A program made the position numbers and the translations under genes. Shown in pieces: positions 1 to 9,458 of a stretch of 64,000 nucleotides of DNA. Below the pieces are notes generated by a model. That model searched no databases and was not told the DNA's origin. It was given only the letters and a program-made list of their open reading frames with translations. The stretch is from Actinophytocola sp. GTDB taxonomy: Bacteria; Actinomycetota; Actinomycetes; Mycobacteriales; Pseudonocardiaceae. Numbering within the stretch: position 1 is the stretch's first letter; each line of letters opens with the position of its first letter. The DNA is taken from positions 1 through 64,000 of the forward strand of contig NZ_WHTD01000007.1 of assembly GCF_009379765.1 (NCBI RefSeq). The letters are read 5' to 3'.

Positions 1-718
1 CCCCGGCGGGGCTCCGCGCGGCGGCGTCCGGGTCGGCCTCGGCGCGGCCGCGGGCGTCGGCTCGGGGGTCGGCTCGGGGGTCGGGCTCACCTCGGCCGCG
101 GCGGGCGGGCGGGACGCGGTCCTTGCTCGGACGCTCGCGGCGGCCGGCCGGGGGCTCGCCGCCTCGGGAGCCGCGGGCCGGTCGGTCCGCACCGAGGATG
201 TCGTCGTCGCGGGACGGGCGGTCGGACTTGGCAGCCCGGTTCGCGCGGACCTCCGGGTCGGGATTGCGCTCGTGCCACAGGCGGAAGACACCGATGGCCA
301 CCGTTACTCCGGTGGTGAACGCCATCGTCGGAAAGTTGCTCGTCAGCGGCAGCGCCACGGTGAACACGAGCTGCTTGAGCCCACCGCCGGCACCGGTGTC
401 CGGGGCCAGCGCGACGACGGCGCCGATGGCCGTGACCGCGAACACCAGCGGCGGCTGCACCATCGGTCCGAACAGGCTCCGGCGGCGCACCCAGCAGATC
501 GCCGCGACACATCCGACGACGTACGCGCCTTGGTAGATCTTGCCGAGCGAGCCCTGCCGCTGCATGTCGATGATCGCGGCGATCGCCGCCAAACCGAAGG
601 CGAGCAGCACAGCACCCCACCAGGGCAGTCCACGAGACATGCCAAGGATCGGGCGGTCATCCCACGCCGGCTCGGCGTCTTGTGCAGGATCGCTCCGGCG
701 ATCGCGGGTCGCGGTCAC
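1..718 (-). CDS. DUF6542 membrane protein, 3' end outside window
   Basis: The reading frame opens with GTG at 718 and runs off the left edge without a stop. Residues about 30-130 form hydrophobic segments (WWGAVLLAFGLAAIAAI, QPPLVFAVTAIGAVVAL, LKQLVFTVALPLTSNFP), so a small polytopic membrane domain is expected. The C-terminal part is a charged, Arg/Pro/Asp-rich tail that ends in short Pro-Arg-Ala-Asp repeats, probably cytoplasmic. This layout matches DUF6542 proteins, which in Pseudonocardiales lie near ispH, rmuC and ychF; rmuC follows here on the same strand. No biochemical role is known to me. The start was chosen because the frame has no better start before the first hydrophobic segment. 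Confidence 0.75.
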   Translation of the reverse strand, partial: MTATRDRRSDPAQDAEPAWDDRPILGMSRGLPWWGAVLLAFGLAAIAAIIDMQRQGSLGKIYQGAYVVGCVAAICWVRRRSLFGPMVQPPLVFAVTAIGAVVALAPDTGAGGGLKQLVFTVALPLTSNFPTMAFTTGVTVAIGVFRLWHERNPDPEVRANRAAKSDRPSRDDDILGADRPARGSRGGEPPAGRRERPSKDRVPPARRGRGEPDPRADPRADARGRAEADPDAAARSPAG

Positions 719-1084
719 GGGTGCACACGTTAGTAGGTCGGCGGACCGCGTCGGTCGCCGTTCTCCAAACGACGGCGCCGACTCCACACCAAGATGTGAA
801 CCGAGACACAACCCGCCTACTGTCCGCTGCCAAGGACTCAAGACGGCATCAATTGAGTTATGTGAGGTTAACGGTCAGATGACACCTCCGCTCCGGACGT
901 ATCGACACTCGTCAGGCCGTTGGGCGATCACACGGAGTACGCGCGGGGTTCGGAAAAATCTCACGGCCTCGGGACTGCGCTGACCGAAGGATCGGCGCCG
1001 AACAGCGGCCCCCCGATCGGCCGAACGGACGAACCTTCACAACGGGACCGTGCGCCGCCGCGGTCCGTCGTCGGATCAATCGGC
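719..1084. other. Non-coding gap between rmuC and the DUF6542 gene
   Basis: This stretch of about 366 bases has no ORF with coding-like composition. It holds a relatively AT-rich patch around 790-880 that probably contains the promoter of the DUF6542 gene, which reads leftward. I could not pick a convincing -35/-10 pair. Confidence 0.4.
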
Positions 1085-2086
1085 TCAGAACGGCGGCTCC
1101 TCGGGGTCGGACGGCTCGACGAACGGCTCGATGGACGACTCCGCCGGCACCAGCTCGCGCGGTGCCGCCGAGCCGTTGAGGACGACCTCCTCGGACCGGC
1201 GCACGGCCGCGATCGGCGTGGGGCTCCCCGCGGCGTCGGACAGCGGACCCACGGCGGTGGCGAACTGGGTGAGCGCGTCGAGCTCCCGCCGCCGCGCCTG
1301 CAGGAACCGCTGCAGATGCGTGCTCGACACGTTGACCGCGTCGACCGCGCCCTCGGCCGCCCGGTGCGCGGCCGCCGCGTGCGCCCGCACCGCCTCGATG
1401 TCCTCGACCAGCACCCGCTCGCTCGCGGCGAGCATGGCCGCCGACGCGATGACCGCGAAGCCCGTCGGGCCGCACACGAACACCCGGCGGTCGAGCAGCC
1501 AGCGCAGCAGGTCGGGGTCGGTGTCCATGGCCGCGACGACGGCCGCGTCCGACGGCACGAACATGACCGTGCCGTAGATCGCGTCGGCCCAGCGCTGGTA
1601 GCCCTTGCCGGCGAGTTCGGTGGCGCGCGAGCGGATGTTGCGCACGTGCACCCGCAGCGCGTCGAACCGCTCGTCGGCGTCGTCGGTCTCGACCGCCTCG
1701 ACCCACGCGCCGATGCTCATCTTGGCGTCGACCGGCACCCGGCGGCCGTCGCCGACGAGCAACAGCATGTCCGGGCGGACCGAGCCGCCGCCCGCGACAT
1801 CGGTCTGGACGGTGAAGTGCAGGCCCTCGCGTAAGCCGAGCGATCGCGCGCTCTCCACCAGCACCTGTTCGCCCAGCTCGCCGCGGCCGTGGATGGACGC
1901 GAACGTGACCTCGTAGCGGCGCAGCGCCGCGGCGTGTGCGTCGGTGCGGTCGCGCTCCTGCTGCACGGCTGAGACCGCCTCGTCCAGCCGGCGCTGGCTG
2001 TCGGCGTAGAGCCGCCGGAACAGGGTGAGGCCGGCGACGATCACCAGCACCAGAACGACGGCGACGGTGCCGAACACAGCGGCCAC
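1085..2086 (-). CDS. rmuC: DNA recombination protein RmuC
   Basis: 333-residue protein with one N-terminal membrane segment (VFGTVAVVLVLVIVAGLTLF), a coiled-coil linker, and a RmuC nuclease-like domain. The domain shows the family signatures RPDMLLLVGDGRRVPVDAKM and YGTVMFVPSDAAV, with a final helical region. RmuC limits DNA inversions and rearrangements at short repeats in E. coli and is thought to act as a membrane-anchored nuclease of the PD-(D/E)XK type. The start is GTG at 2086, placed 7 nt after an AGAGGGG ribosome binding site and just before the membrane helix. It is transcribed away from the methyltransferase gene, with 42 bp between them. The Asp/Glu/Pro-rich C-terminus looks disordered. 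Confidence 0.92.
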   Translation of the reverse strand: MAAVFGTVAVVLVLVIVAGLTLFRRLYADSQRRLDEAVSAVQQERDRTDAHAAALRRYEVTFASIHGRGELGEQVLVESARSLGLREGLHFTVQTDVAGGGSVRPDMLLLVGDGRRVPVDAKMSIGAWVEAVETDDADERFDALRVHVRNIRSRATELAGKGYQRWADAIYGTVMFVPSDAAVVAAMDTDPDLLRWLLDRRVFVCGPTGFAVIASAAMLAASERVLVEDIEAVRAHAAAAHRAAEGAVDAVNVSSTHLQRFLQARRRELDALTQFATAVGPLSDAAGSPTPIAAVRRSEEVVLNGSAAPRELVPAESSIEPFVEPSDPEEPPF

Positions 2087-2128
2087 CGGATGTCCCCTCT
2101 CTCGCAGCGAAACGCGGTCGGGAGAATC

Positions 2129-2764
2129 ATGGGCCAGCCCACCGACAGTTTCGGGGAGGACGCCGTGACCAGCTGGGACGTCGCCGGTTTCGAGGAGCTG
2201 TACGCGTCGGTCGGTGAAGATCTGGACCAGGTGCCGTGGGCGCGGATGGGCCCGAACCCGACCCTCGTCGAGTGGCTGGACACCCGACCAGCCCCGCCCG
2301 GCCGGGCACTCGTGATCGCGTGCGGGCTCGGTGACGACGCCGAGGAGCTGGCCAGGCGCGGCCACCGGGTCACCGCGTTCGACCTCTCCGAGACCGCGAT
2401 CGGCTGGTGCCGCAAGCGGTTTCCGCAGTCCGATGTGGACTACCAGGTGGCCGACCTGCTCGACCCGCCGGCGCAGTGGGCCGGCGCGTTCGACCTGGTG
2501 GTGGAGCTCTACACGATCCAGTCGCTCCCGCTGGGGACGCGCCCGCAGGCGGTGGCCGCGGTCGCGGCGCCGGTGGCCGCGGGCGGCGCGCTGTTCGTCC
2601 GGTGCTTCGCCCGACCCGACGACGCGCCCGTCGACGTGCGACCGTGGCCGGTGAGCCGGGCAGAGCTGGGCTGGTTCACCGGGGAGGGGCTGACCGAGGT
2701 GTCGCTCGCGGAGGACGTCACCGAGTCCGGCACGCGCTTCTTCGTCGGGGTCTACCGGCGGTAG
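2129..2764 (+). CDS. Class I SAM-dependent methyltransferase (TPMT-like)
   Basis: 211-residue protein with a Rossmann-type methyltransferase fold. Motif I is ALVIACGLGDDAEELARRG, followed by VTAFDLSETAIGWC (acidic SAM-ribose binder) and AFDLVVELYTIQSLP (motif IV region). The N-terminal WARMGPNPTLVEWLD and overall length resemble thiopurine methyltransferase-like and TehB-like small-molecule methyltransferases. The substrate cannot be read from sequence. ATG 2129 was chosen over an upstream in-frame ATG at 2090 because CGGGAG precedes it at good spacing and the upstream extension overlaps the rmuC 5' region. It is followed 48 bp later by sbcD on the same strand, and the two may share a transcript. 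Confidence 0.8.
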   Translation: MGQPTDSFGEDAVTSWDVAGFEELYASVGEDLDQVPWARMGPNPTLVEWLDTRPAPPGRALVIACGLGDDAEELARRGHRVTAFDLSETAIGWCRKRFPQSDVDYQVADLLDPPAQWAGAFDLVVELYTIQSLPLGTRPQAVAAVAAPVAAGGALFVRCFARPDDAPVDVRPWPVSRAELGWFTGEGLTEVSLAEDVTESGTRFFVGVYRR

Positions 2765-2812
2765 CCGCGTGGCTCCCCCATTTCGCCGGCCGGCGGCCCT
2801 AGCTTGGCGGGC

Positions 2813-3994
2813 ATGCGGGTGCTGCACACCTCCGACTGGCACGTGGGGCGCATGTTCCACGGCCGCGATCTGCTTGCCGACCAGGAGTCCGTGCTCGGTG
2901 GCATGGCCGATCTGGTCGAGGACGAGCGGATCGACGTCGTCGTGGTGTCCGGCGACCTCTACGACCGCGCGGTGCCCTCCGGTGAGGCGGTACTGGCGTG
3001 CACCCGGATCCTCGACCGGATCCGCACCGCCGGCGCCCGGCTGGTGATCACCCCGGGCAACCACGACTCGGCACCGCGGCTCGGGGTGTACGCCGACTTC
3101 GCCGCGGTCGGCGGGTTGCACCTGCGCACCCGGATCGCCGAGCTCGACCGGCCGGTGCTGCTCGACGACGAGCACGGGCCCGTCGCGCTGTACGGGATCC
3201 CCTACCTCGAGCCGGAGCCGGCGCGGCACTCGATGGGCGTCGACGCACCCGGGCACGCGGGCGTGCTCACCGAGGCGATGCACCGGATCAGGGCCGACCT
3301 CACCGGGCGGGGCGAGGGCGTGCGGTCGGTGGTGCTGGCGCACGCGTTCGTGACCGGCGGGGCGCCGAGCGCGTCGGAGCGGACCATCGCGGTCGGTGGC
3401 GTGGAGCAGGTGTCGAGCGCGGTGTTCGACGGTGTCGACTATGTGGCGCTGGGGCATCTGCACGGGCCGCAGCGGCTGGCCGAGCACCTGCGGTACTCGG
3501 GGAGCCCGGTGGCGTACTCGTTCTCCGAGGCGCGGCACCACAAGTCGGTGTGGCTGCTGGAGCTGGACGCGCACGGCCTCGCCGGCGTCGAGCGGCGGAC
3601 GCTGCCGGTGCCGCGCGCGCTGGCGGCGGTCTCCGGCACGTTGGAGTCGTTGCTGGTCGCGCCGGAGCACGCGGGGTTGGCCGACCACTACCTGTCGGTG
3701 GAGCTGACCGACCGGGTGCGGCCGACGGACGCGCTGCGCCGGCTGCAGGCGCGGTTCCCGCACGCGGTGCACCTGGACTGGCGGCCGGACGGTGGCGTGG
3801 CCGGGGCGTCGTTGCGGTACGCGAGGACCGTGCGCGGACACTCGGACCACGACGTGGCCTGCCAGTTCGTCGACGACTGCCGCGGCTCGCAGCCGTCCGA
3901 CGGCGAGCGCGCCCTGCTGCGCGAGGCGCTCGCCGCGGTGGCCAACGAGGAGCGCGCCGAGCTCGCCAACCAGCGCGGGAGCTCCGCCGCGTGA
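2813..3994 (+). CDS. sbcD: Exonuclease SbcCD subunit D
   Basis: 393-residue calcineurin-like metallophosphoesterase. The phosphoesterase motifs are in order: SDWHVG (8-13), GDLYDRAV, TPGNHDSAPRLG, LAHAFVTG and ALGHLHGPQ. These ligate two Mn ions in the SbcD/Mre11 active site. The protein partners with SbcC to cleave DNA hairpins and protein-blocked ends. ATG 2813 gives the typical family start MRVLHTSDWH; a TTG at 2804 would add three residues. sbcC follows after a 115-bp spacer that carries a dispersed repeat, which is unusual because sbcD and sbcC often overlap. Confidence 0.95.
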   Translation: MRVLHTSDWHVGRMFHGRDLLADQESVLGGMADLVEDERIDVVVVSGDLYDRAVPSGEAVLACTRILDRIRTAGARLVITPGNHDSAPRLGVYADFAAVGGLHLRTRIAELDRPVLLDDEHGPVALYGIPYLEPEPARHSMGVDAPGHAGVLTEAMHRIRADLTGRGEGVRSVVLAHAFVTGGAPSASERTIAVGGVEQVSSAVFDGVDYVALGHLHGPQRLAEHLRYSGSPVAYSFSEARHHKSVWLLELDAHGLAGVERRTLPVPRALAAVSGTLESLLVAPEHAGLADHYLSVELTDRVRPTDALRRLQARFPHAVHLDWRPDGGVAGASLRYARTVRGHSDHDVACQFVDDCRGSQPSDGERALLREALAAVANEERAELANQRGSSAA

Positions 3995-4106
3995 GCGGGA
4001 GCGACGGAGCGTGCGCCGTCCGGACTGACGAGCGGCGCAGCGAGCGAGTGAGCAGCGCAGGAGGGAACACGGCGGGTAGCGGAGGAGCGGATCGAACCGT
4101 GGGCAC
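3991..4106 (+). repeat. Dispersed intergenic repeat, copy A
   Basis: The sbcD-sbcC spacer matches positions 33380-33493 over most of its length. Shared blocks include GTGAGCG, CGGAGCGT, CGCCGTC, GAGCAG/GTGAGCAGCGCA, ACGGCG, GTAGCGGAG and CGAACC in the same order. The copy starts at the sbcD stop codon. Confidence 0.6.
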
Positions 4107-4109
4107 AGC

Positions 4110-7037
4110 GTGAGACTGCATCGGTTGGAGCTCACCGCTTTCGGGCCGTACCCCGATCATGAGGTCGTCGACTTCGACGCGCTCGGGGCGGCCGGGCTCT
4201 TCCTTCTGCACGGCGATACCGGGGCCGGCAAGACCACGTTGCTCGACGCCGTGGCGTTCGCGTTGTTCGGCGCCGTGCCGGGGGTGCGGGACCAGGCCAA
4301 GCGGCTGCGGTGCGACTACGCCGACTCGGCTGTGCTGACCGAGGTGCGGTTGGAGCTTTCCGTGCGTGGGCACCGCTTGCGGCTCGTGCGCGGCCCGGAG
4401 TACTCGCGGCCCAAGAAGCGGGGCGGCGGCGAGACGAAGCAGCAGGCGAGGGCGTCGCTCACCTGGGTGGGCACGGCGCCGAGCGGGTCCGCGCCGGACG
4501 GGTTGACCAGGATCGACGAGGTCGGTCGCACGATCGAGCGGCTGCTCGGGATGAGCAAGGACCAGTTCTTCCAGGTGGTGCTGCTGCCGCAGGGCGAGTT
4601 CGCCAAGTTCCTGTGCGCGGACACGGGCGACCGGGAGAAGCTGCTCGAGAAGCTCTTCGGCACGCAGCACTTCGCGTTGGTTGAGCAGTGGTTCCGGGAC
4701 CGTCGGGTCGAGGCCGGCCGGGTGCTGGACGGCAAGCGGCGCGCCGAGGTCGAGCTGCTGGCCCGGCTCGCGCAGGTCGTCGGGTCGGACGCCCCCGACG
4801 CTCCGGACGAGGCCTGGCTGGCCGGGCTGGTGGCGCGAACCGCTCGCGACGCGGGCGACGCGGTGACCCGGGAGTTGGAGGTTTCCACGGCCAGGGACCG
4901 TTGCGAGAGCGGGTATCTGGCGCTGCGGACGCTGGCCGAGCGGGTCCGCCGGGCGCGGTCCGCGCGCGAGGGGCTGGCCGCGCTCGATGCCGAGGCGCGG
5001 ATACGGGACGCGTGGGCGAAGGAGCTGGCGGCGGCCCGGCGTGCGGCGGTCGTGGTGCCGGCGGGGCGGGAGCTGGACCGGGTCGTCGGGTTGGCGCGGC
5101 AGGCCGAGCACGCGGTGGCGGTGCGGCTCGCGGAGGTGCCCGACGAGTACCGGGACGCGGCCGCGGGACCGTTGCGTGAGGAGGCCGGGGCGCTCGCGGG
5201 GCTCGTCGACGAGGCGGTGCGGCAGGAGTCCGATCGGGACCTCGCCGCCGAGCTGACGCGGCGCGGCACCGGGGCCGAGCGGGACGTGCTGGCGTTGACG
5301 GAGCGGCTTTCCGTGCTGCCGCGGGAGATCGAGGACGCTCGGGCGCGGGTCGCGGACGCGGCCCGGGCCGTCGCCGAGCTGCCGGCGCTGCTGTCCACGA
5401 GGGATGAGCTGGCCGCGCTCGCGAAGGACGCGGGCAAGCTGCCCGCGGCCGCCGTGGCCGTGCGGACGCTCACCGAGCGGCACGCGGCCGCGGTCGACAC
5501 GCATCAGACGGCCCGGGAGGAGCTGCTCGACACCCGGCAGCGGCGCCTGGACGGCATGGCCGCCGAGCTCGCCACCGCGCTCGAGGACGGCGCGCCCTGC
5601 CCGGTGTGCGGGTCGGCCGAGCACCCCGCGCCGGCCCGCGGCACACCCACGCGGGTCACCGCCGGGGACGAGCGAGCGGCGGTGCGGCGGGAGCAGGACG
5701 CGCAGACCGCGCGCGACTCGGCCAAGGACGAGCTGACGATGGCCGAGCGGTTCCTGGCCGCACTCGAGGACCGGCTCGGCGACGCCGGCGACGTGCGCGC
5801 GGCGCTCGCCGAGGCACGCGTCGCGTACGACGACGCACGGGAGCGAACCGAGGCGCACGGTCGGCTGCGGGACGGGGTGCGTGCGCTCGAAGCCGAGGCC
5901 GAGCAAGCGCGGGACCGGTTGCGTGAGGCGGAGAGGAAGGCCGGCGGGTACGAGCACGAGCGGACCGCGCTCGAGGCGCGGATCGCCGAGCGGGCCGACC
6001 GGCTCGAAGCCGCCCGCGGCGCGCATCCCGATGTCGCGGCCCGGCGGCGGCACCTGCTCGAGGTCGCCGACGCGCTCGAGTCGCTCGCGTCGGCCGGCAC
6101 GCGGTGGGAGGCCGCCGCCACCCGGGTCGAGGAGCAGCGCGCGACGCTCGCCGAAGCCGTTGGGAGCGCCGGGTTCGAGGACATCGAGGAGGCTCGGGAG
6201 GCGGCCAGGGACGACCGGACGATCGCCCGGTTGGAGCAGCGGTTGTCCGACGCGCAAGCCCGGGAGGCCGGGTTGCGGCAGGTGCTCGCGGACCCCGAGC
6301 TCGACGGCATCGACCCGGGTCAGGACGTCGAGCTGAGGGCCGCTGCCGACGCGTTCACGTCGGTGCAGGACGAGGTCGAGGAGGCGGTCGCGCGGTCCCG
6401 CGCGGCCGGCCAGGTGCGCAAGGCCGTCGCGGAGCTGGCCGAGCGGTTGCGCGCGGTGTGGCTGGAGCTCGCGCCGGCGGCGGCCGAGTACGCGGAGCTC
6501 GACGCGCTCACCGACGTCGTCAACGGGCGCGGGCAGAACTCCCGGAAGATGTCGCTGCGCGCGTACGTGCTGGCCGCGCGGCTGGAGGAGGTCGCGGTCG
6601 CGGGCACCGCCCGGCTGCGGCGGATGAGCGGGGACCGGTTCTCGTTCGTGCACAGCGATGCCGCCGGGCAGCGGGGCAAGCGCGGCGGGCTCTGGCTCGA
6701 CGTGCTCGACGACTACTCCGGCCAGGTCCGCTCCGCCAAGACCCTGTCCGGTGGCGAGACCTTCCTCGCGTCGCTGGCGTTGGCACTCGGGCTCGCGGAC
6801 GTGGTCGCGGCCGAGACCGGCGGGGCGCTGCTCGACACGCTGTTCGTCGACGAGGGCTTCGGCATGCTCGACGCCGACACGCTCGACGAGGTGATGAACA
6901 CCCTCGACGAGCTGCGCGCGGGCGGCCGGGTCGTCGGCCTCGTGTCGCATGTGGAGGAACTGCGGCAGCGCATCCCGACCCGGCTGCGGGTGCACAAGTC
7001 CCGCACCGGGTCGACCGTCGAGCTCATCTCGGCGTGA
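4110..7037 (+). CDS. sbcC: Exonuclease SbcCD ATPase subunit C
   Basis: 975-residue SMC/Rad50-type ATPase. Walker A is HGDTGAGKTTLLDA near residue 36. Two long Glu/Arg/Ala-rich coiled coils flank a zinc hook, CPVCGSAEHP, at about residue 497. The C-terminal half has the ABC signature LSGGETFLASLALALGLADVV and Walker B LFVDEGFGMLD. The protein dimerises and drives the SbcD nuclease on double-strand ends, hairpins and blocked ends. Start is GTG 4110, giving the family N-terminus MRLHRLELTAFGPY. Its stop overlaps by 14 bp the 3' end of the convergent FrcK-like kinase gene. Length and motifs indicate an intact protein. Confidence 0.95.
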   Translation: MRLHRLELTAFGPYPDHEVVDFDALGAAGLFLLHGDTGAGKTTLLDAVAFALFGAVPGVRDQAKRLRCDYADSAVLTEVRLELSVRGHRLRLVRGPEYSRPKKRGGGETKQQARASLTWVGTAPSGSAPDGLTRIDEVGRTIERLLGMSKDQFFQVVLLPQGEFAKFLCADTGDREKLLEKLFGTQHFALVEQWFRDRRVEAGRVLDGKRRAEVELLARLAQVVGSDAPDAPDEAWLAGLVARTARDAGDAVTRELEVSTARDRCESGYLALRTLAERVRRARSAREGLAALDAEARIRDAWAKELAAARRAAVVVPAGRELDRVVGLARQAEHAVAVRLAEVPDEYRDAAAGPLREEAGALAGLVDEAVRQESDRDLAAELTRRGTGAERDVLALTERLSVLPREIEDARARVADAARAVAELPALLSTRDELAALAKDAGKLPAAAVAVRTLTERHAAAVDTHQTAREELLDTRQRRLDGMAAELATALEDGAPCPVCGSAEHPAPARGTPTRVTAGDERAAVRREQDAQTARDSAKDELTMAERFLAALEDRLGDAGDVRAALAEARVAYDDARERTEAHGRLRDGVRALEAEAEQARDRLREAERKAGGYEHERTALEARIAERADRLEAARGAHPDVAARRRHLLEVADALESLASAGTRWEAAATRVEEQRATLAEAVGSAGFEDIEEAREAARDDRTIARLEQRLSDAQAREAGLRQVLADPELDGIDPGQDVELRAAADAFTSVQDEVEEAVARSRAAGQVRKAVAELAERLRAVWLELAPAAAEYAELDALTDVVNGRGQNSRKMSLRAYVLAARLEEVAVAGTARLRRMSGDRFSFVHSDAAGQRGKRGGLWLDVLDDYSGQVRSAKTLSGGETFLASLALALGLADVVAAETGGALLDTLFVDEGFGMLDADTLDEVMNTLDELRAGGRVVGLVSHVEELRQRIPTRLRVHKSRTGSTVELISA

Positions 7038-7644
7038 CGGGGACGACGAGGTCGGCGGCGGCACTGGTGGCGTTGATCAGGACCGCGTTGCGCTCGTCGG
7101 AGCCGAAGGTCCGCTCCCGGGCCTGCTCGAGCGTGCGGCCGAACGCGCGGTGCCGGTCGATCAGCCACTGGTGGCGATCGTCCTCGGGTGCGGCCAGGAA
7201 CCACACCTCGTCGAGCAGGTCACGCACGGAGCTCCAGGGCGGGTCCGGCAGCAGCAGGTAGTTCCCCTCGGTCACGACCAGCCGGATCTCCGGCGGCACG
7301 GGCGCCGCGCCGGCGATCGGTTCCTCCAGGTCACGGCGGAAGCTCGGGGCGTAGACGGTCTCGCCGGGCGGCCGAGATCGCAGGCGGCGCAACAGGTTCA
7401 CGTAGCCGGCCGCGTCGAAGGTGTCCGGGGCGCCCTTGCGTTCGGTACGCCCCAGCCGGGTCAGCTCGACCTGTGCCAGGTGGAACCCGTCCATGCCGAT
7501 GTGGATCGACGCCGGCCCGAGCGCGGCCACCAACTCCTCGGCCAGCGTCGACTTGCCGGCGGCCGGCGCACCGCAGATGCCCAGCAACGCCCGGTCCCGG
7601 TCCATGAGCGCGGCCGCCCGCGCCACCAGGTCGGCAAAGATCAT
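7024..7644 (-). CDS. FrcK/uridine kinase-like P-loop kinase
   Basis: 206-residue P-loop kinase. Walker A is GICGAPAAGKSTLAEEL at about residues 23-39; IGMDGFHLAQ is the acceptor-binding DGF(H/Y) motif and VVTEGNYLLL the Walker B-like strand. This is the layout of the uridine kinase/PanK-like family and of FrcK, a kinase found in fructose ABC transporter operons. It is the last gene of a three-gene operon (permease, PfkB, this), and its ATG overlaps the PfkB stop in ATGA. That context favours sugar phosphorylation over nucleoside phosphorylation; this is inference. Confidence 0.8.
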   Translation of the reverse strand: MIFADLVARAAALMDRDRALLGICGAPAAGKSTLAEELVAALGPASIHIGMDGFHLAQVELTRLGRTERKGAPDTFDAAGYVNLLRRLRSRPPGETVYAPSFRRDLEEPIAGAAPVPPEIRLVVTEGNYLLLPDPPWSSVRDLLDEVWFLAAPEDDRHQWLIDRHRAFGRTLEQARERTFGSDERNAVLINATSAAADLVVPVTPR

Positions 7645-8492
7645 GAGACCAGCCGGCGCATCGGGATCACCCAGGACCGCACGCCCTCGTGGCTGATGCG
7701 CACCGCCGCCGCCCGGTTCGCGAACTCGATCACCGCCGGCACGTCCGCCGCCGTCGGCACGCGGCCCAGCCGCGCCACCGCGAGTGCCGCCGCGCCGTGC
7801 CACACGTCGCCCGCGCCCACCGTGTCGCGGGCCTCGGCCCGCGGCACCACGACCTCGCCGCTCTCCGACCCGACGGTCCAGCGCACCGGATCGGGCCCGG
7901 CCGTGCGGATCACGACCGGGTTGGTCAGCTCGCGGGGCGACCGGAACGCCGACGAGCACGCGCAGACGTCCACAAGGGACAGCAGGTCGGCCAGCACCGG
8001 CTTCCAGCTCCCCGCGTCCAGCACCACCGGGATGCCCAGCGCACGAGCGGCGGCGGCGGCGCGCTTCGCCAGCTCCGGGTGGTGGCCGTCGAGCAGCACA
8101 GCACCCGCGCCGGTGAGGTCGACGTCGGCCACCGCCGCCACGCCCGCCGCGTTGTGCGACACCACGGTCCGCTCGCCGTCGGACTCACGCACGGACACCG
8201 CGCTCACCGCGGGCGGCGCCACCCGGTACGGCAGCACGTCGGTGACCTCGACCCCGCAGGCCGTCAGGTCGCCGAACGCCAGCCGGGCCAACGGATGCGA
8301 GCCGAGCACGGTGGCCAGCCGGGCCACCCCGCCGAGCGCGGCGACGGCCACCGCCGCGTTGGCCGCGGGCCCGCCGGCCGCGAGCTCCACCGAGCCGGAC
8401 TGCACCTTCTCGCCGGGCGCCGGCAACGACTCGACCCGCTGCACCAGGTCCACCGTGCACAGTCCGACCGCGACGACGGCCGTCCCACTCAT
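7641..8492 (-). CDS. PfkB-family carbohydrate kinase
   Basis: 283-residue ribokinase-fold sugar kinase. The N-terminus VVAVGLCTVDLVQRV and the GGPAANAAVAVAALGG motif (PfkB signature 1) bind sugar. ARDTVGAGDVWHGAAAL near the C-terminus is signature 2, with the catalytic Asp in GAGD. Kinases of this family phosphorylate fructose, ribose or related sugars; the specific substrate is not evident. Start and stop both overlap neighbours by ATGA (8489-8492 and 7641-7644), so translation is probably coupled with the permease and the FrcK-like kinase. Confidence 0.88.
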   Translation of the reverse strand: MSGTAVVAVGLCTVDLVQRVESLPAPGEKVQSGSVELAAGGPAANAAVAVAALGGVARLATVLGSHPLARLAFGDLTACGVEVTDVLPYRVAPPAVSAVSVRESDGERTVVSHNAAGVAAVADVDLTGAGAVLLDGHHPELAKRAAAAARALGIPVVLDAGSWKPVLADLLSLVDVCACSSAFRSPRELTNPVVIRTAGPDPVRWTVGSESGEVVVPRAEARDTVGAGDVWHGAAALAVARLGRVPTAADVPAVIEFANRAAAVRISHEGVRSWVIPMRRLVS

Positions 8493-9403
8493 CGTTGCCT
8501 CCCCTGGGAGAACCGGTCCACCGCGACCGCGGCGAGCAGCAGCACGCCGATGGCCACGTCCTGGTAGAGGGTGTCGACGCCCACCTGGGTCAGACCGGTC
8601 CGCAGTACCGCGACGACGAGCGCGCCCACCACCGTGCCGAGAACGCTGACCCGGCCGCCGAACGGGCTCGTGCCGCCGATGACGACCGCGACGATCGAGT
8701 CGAGGTTGCCGAGCTGGAAGGCGTTCGGGTCGGCGATGGGCACCCGGCCGAGAGCCTGCCACGCGGCGATCCCGTAGATCACCCCGGCCACCACGTACCG
8801 CGAGAGCACCCGTTGACCGGTCCCCCACGCCGTTCTGGTCAGCGCGAACCAGAGGCCGACGGCCAGCGCGAGCAGCACGCCCATGCCGTAGGTGAGCTCG
8901 ACCCGGCCGAGCAGGTACTTCGTCGTACCGAGGAAGCCGAGCGCGTCGTCGACGACCGGGAACGTCCGGCCCTGCGCGTAGATCCGGCTCACCGCGGTGA
9001 CGATCACGAGCATGCCGAACGTGACGACGAACGGTGGCAGCCGCGGCCACGTGACGAGCCCGCCGGCCACCGCACCGACCGCGGCCGCGGCGAGGACGCC
9101 GACCAGCAACGCCAGCACGCCGGGCGTGCCGGTGAGCGCGAGCTCGGCGATGAGGAGCGTGCCGAGCACCGCGACGGCCGCGTTGGCCAGGTCGATGCCG
9201 CCCGCGCGGACGATCAGCAGCTGACCGAGCGCGAGCGTCCCGGTCACCAGCGACTGCTGGACCACCACGGACAGGTTGTCGATGTCGAGGAACGAGCCGA
9301 TCGCGAGCCCGAACGCCAGCACGAGGACGACCAGCGCGACCACCGGGCCGAATGCCCGGTATGCCGAGAACGGGGCCCGGGCCGACGAGTCACGTCGTCC
9401 CAT
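8489..9403 (-). CDS. Sugar ABC transporter permease (RbsC/FrcC type), internally shortened
   Basis: 304-residue polytopic membrane protein of the BPD_transp_2 family. Typical features are GTLALGQLLIVRAGGIDLANAAV and AVVIGGTSPFGGRVSVLGTV. Family members usually have a segment of roughly 20 residues, containing a GGN/GDD-x-EAAR-like loop, between the L-TRTAWG helix end and the next helix. Here TRTAWGTGQRV passes directly into LSRYVVAGVIYG, so this ATPase-contacting loop appears to be lost in frame. No ATPase or binding-protein gene is present beside it. GTCC-AGG at 9405-9412 supplies a GGAGGT ribosome binding site 5 nt before ATG 9403. It may be non-functional, or it may borrow an ATPase from elsewhere. 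Confidence 0.85.
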   Translation of the reverse strand: MGRRDSSARAPFSAYRAFGPVVALVVLVLAFGLAIGSFLDIDNLSVVVQQSLVTGTLALGQLLIVRAGGIDLANAAVAVLGTLLIAELALTGTPGVLALLVGVLAAAAVGAVAGGLVTWPRLPPFVVTFGMLVIVTAVSRIYAQGRTFPVVDDALGFLGTTKYLLGRVELTYGMGVLLALAVGLWFALTRTAWGTGQRVLSRYVVAGVIYGIAAWQALGRVPIADPNAFQLGNLDSIVAVVIGGTSPFGGRVSVLGTVVGALVVAVLRTGLTQVGVDTLYQDVAIGVLLLAAVAVDRFSQGRQR

Positions 9404-9458
9404 GTGGACCTCCACGGCGCGGCGGTTTGCGGGGAAGCTATTGATCTCTGTACCGTGA

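Noticed and set aside
3300..7064. Minus-strand open frame of 1254 codons over sbcD-sbcC
   Set aside because: The same GC-driven shadow effect; sbcD and sbcC on the plus strand have all catalytic motifs.
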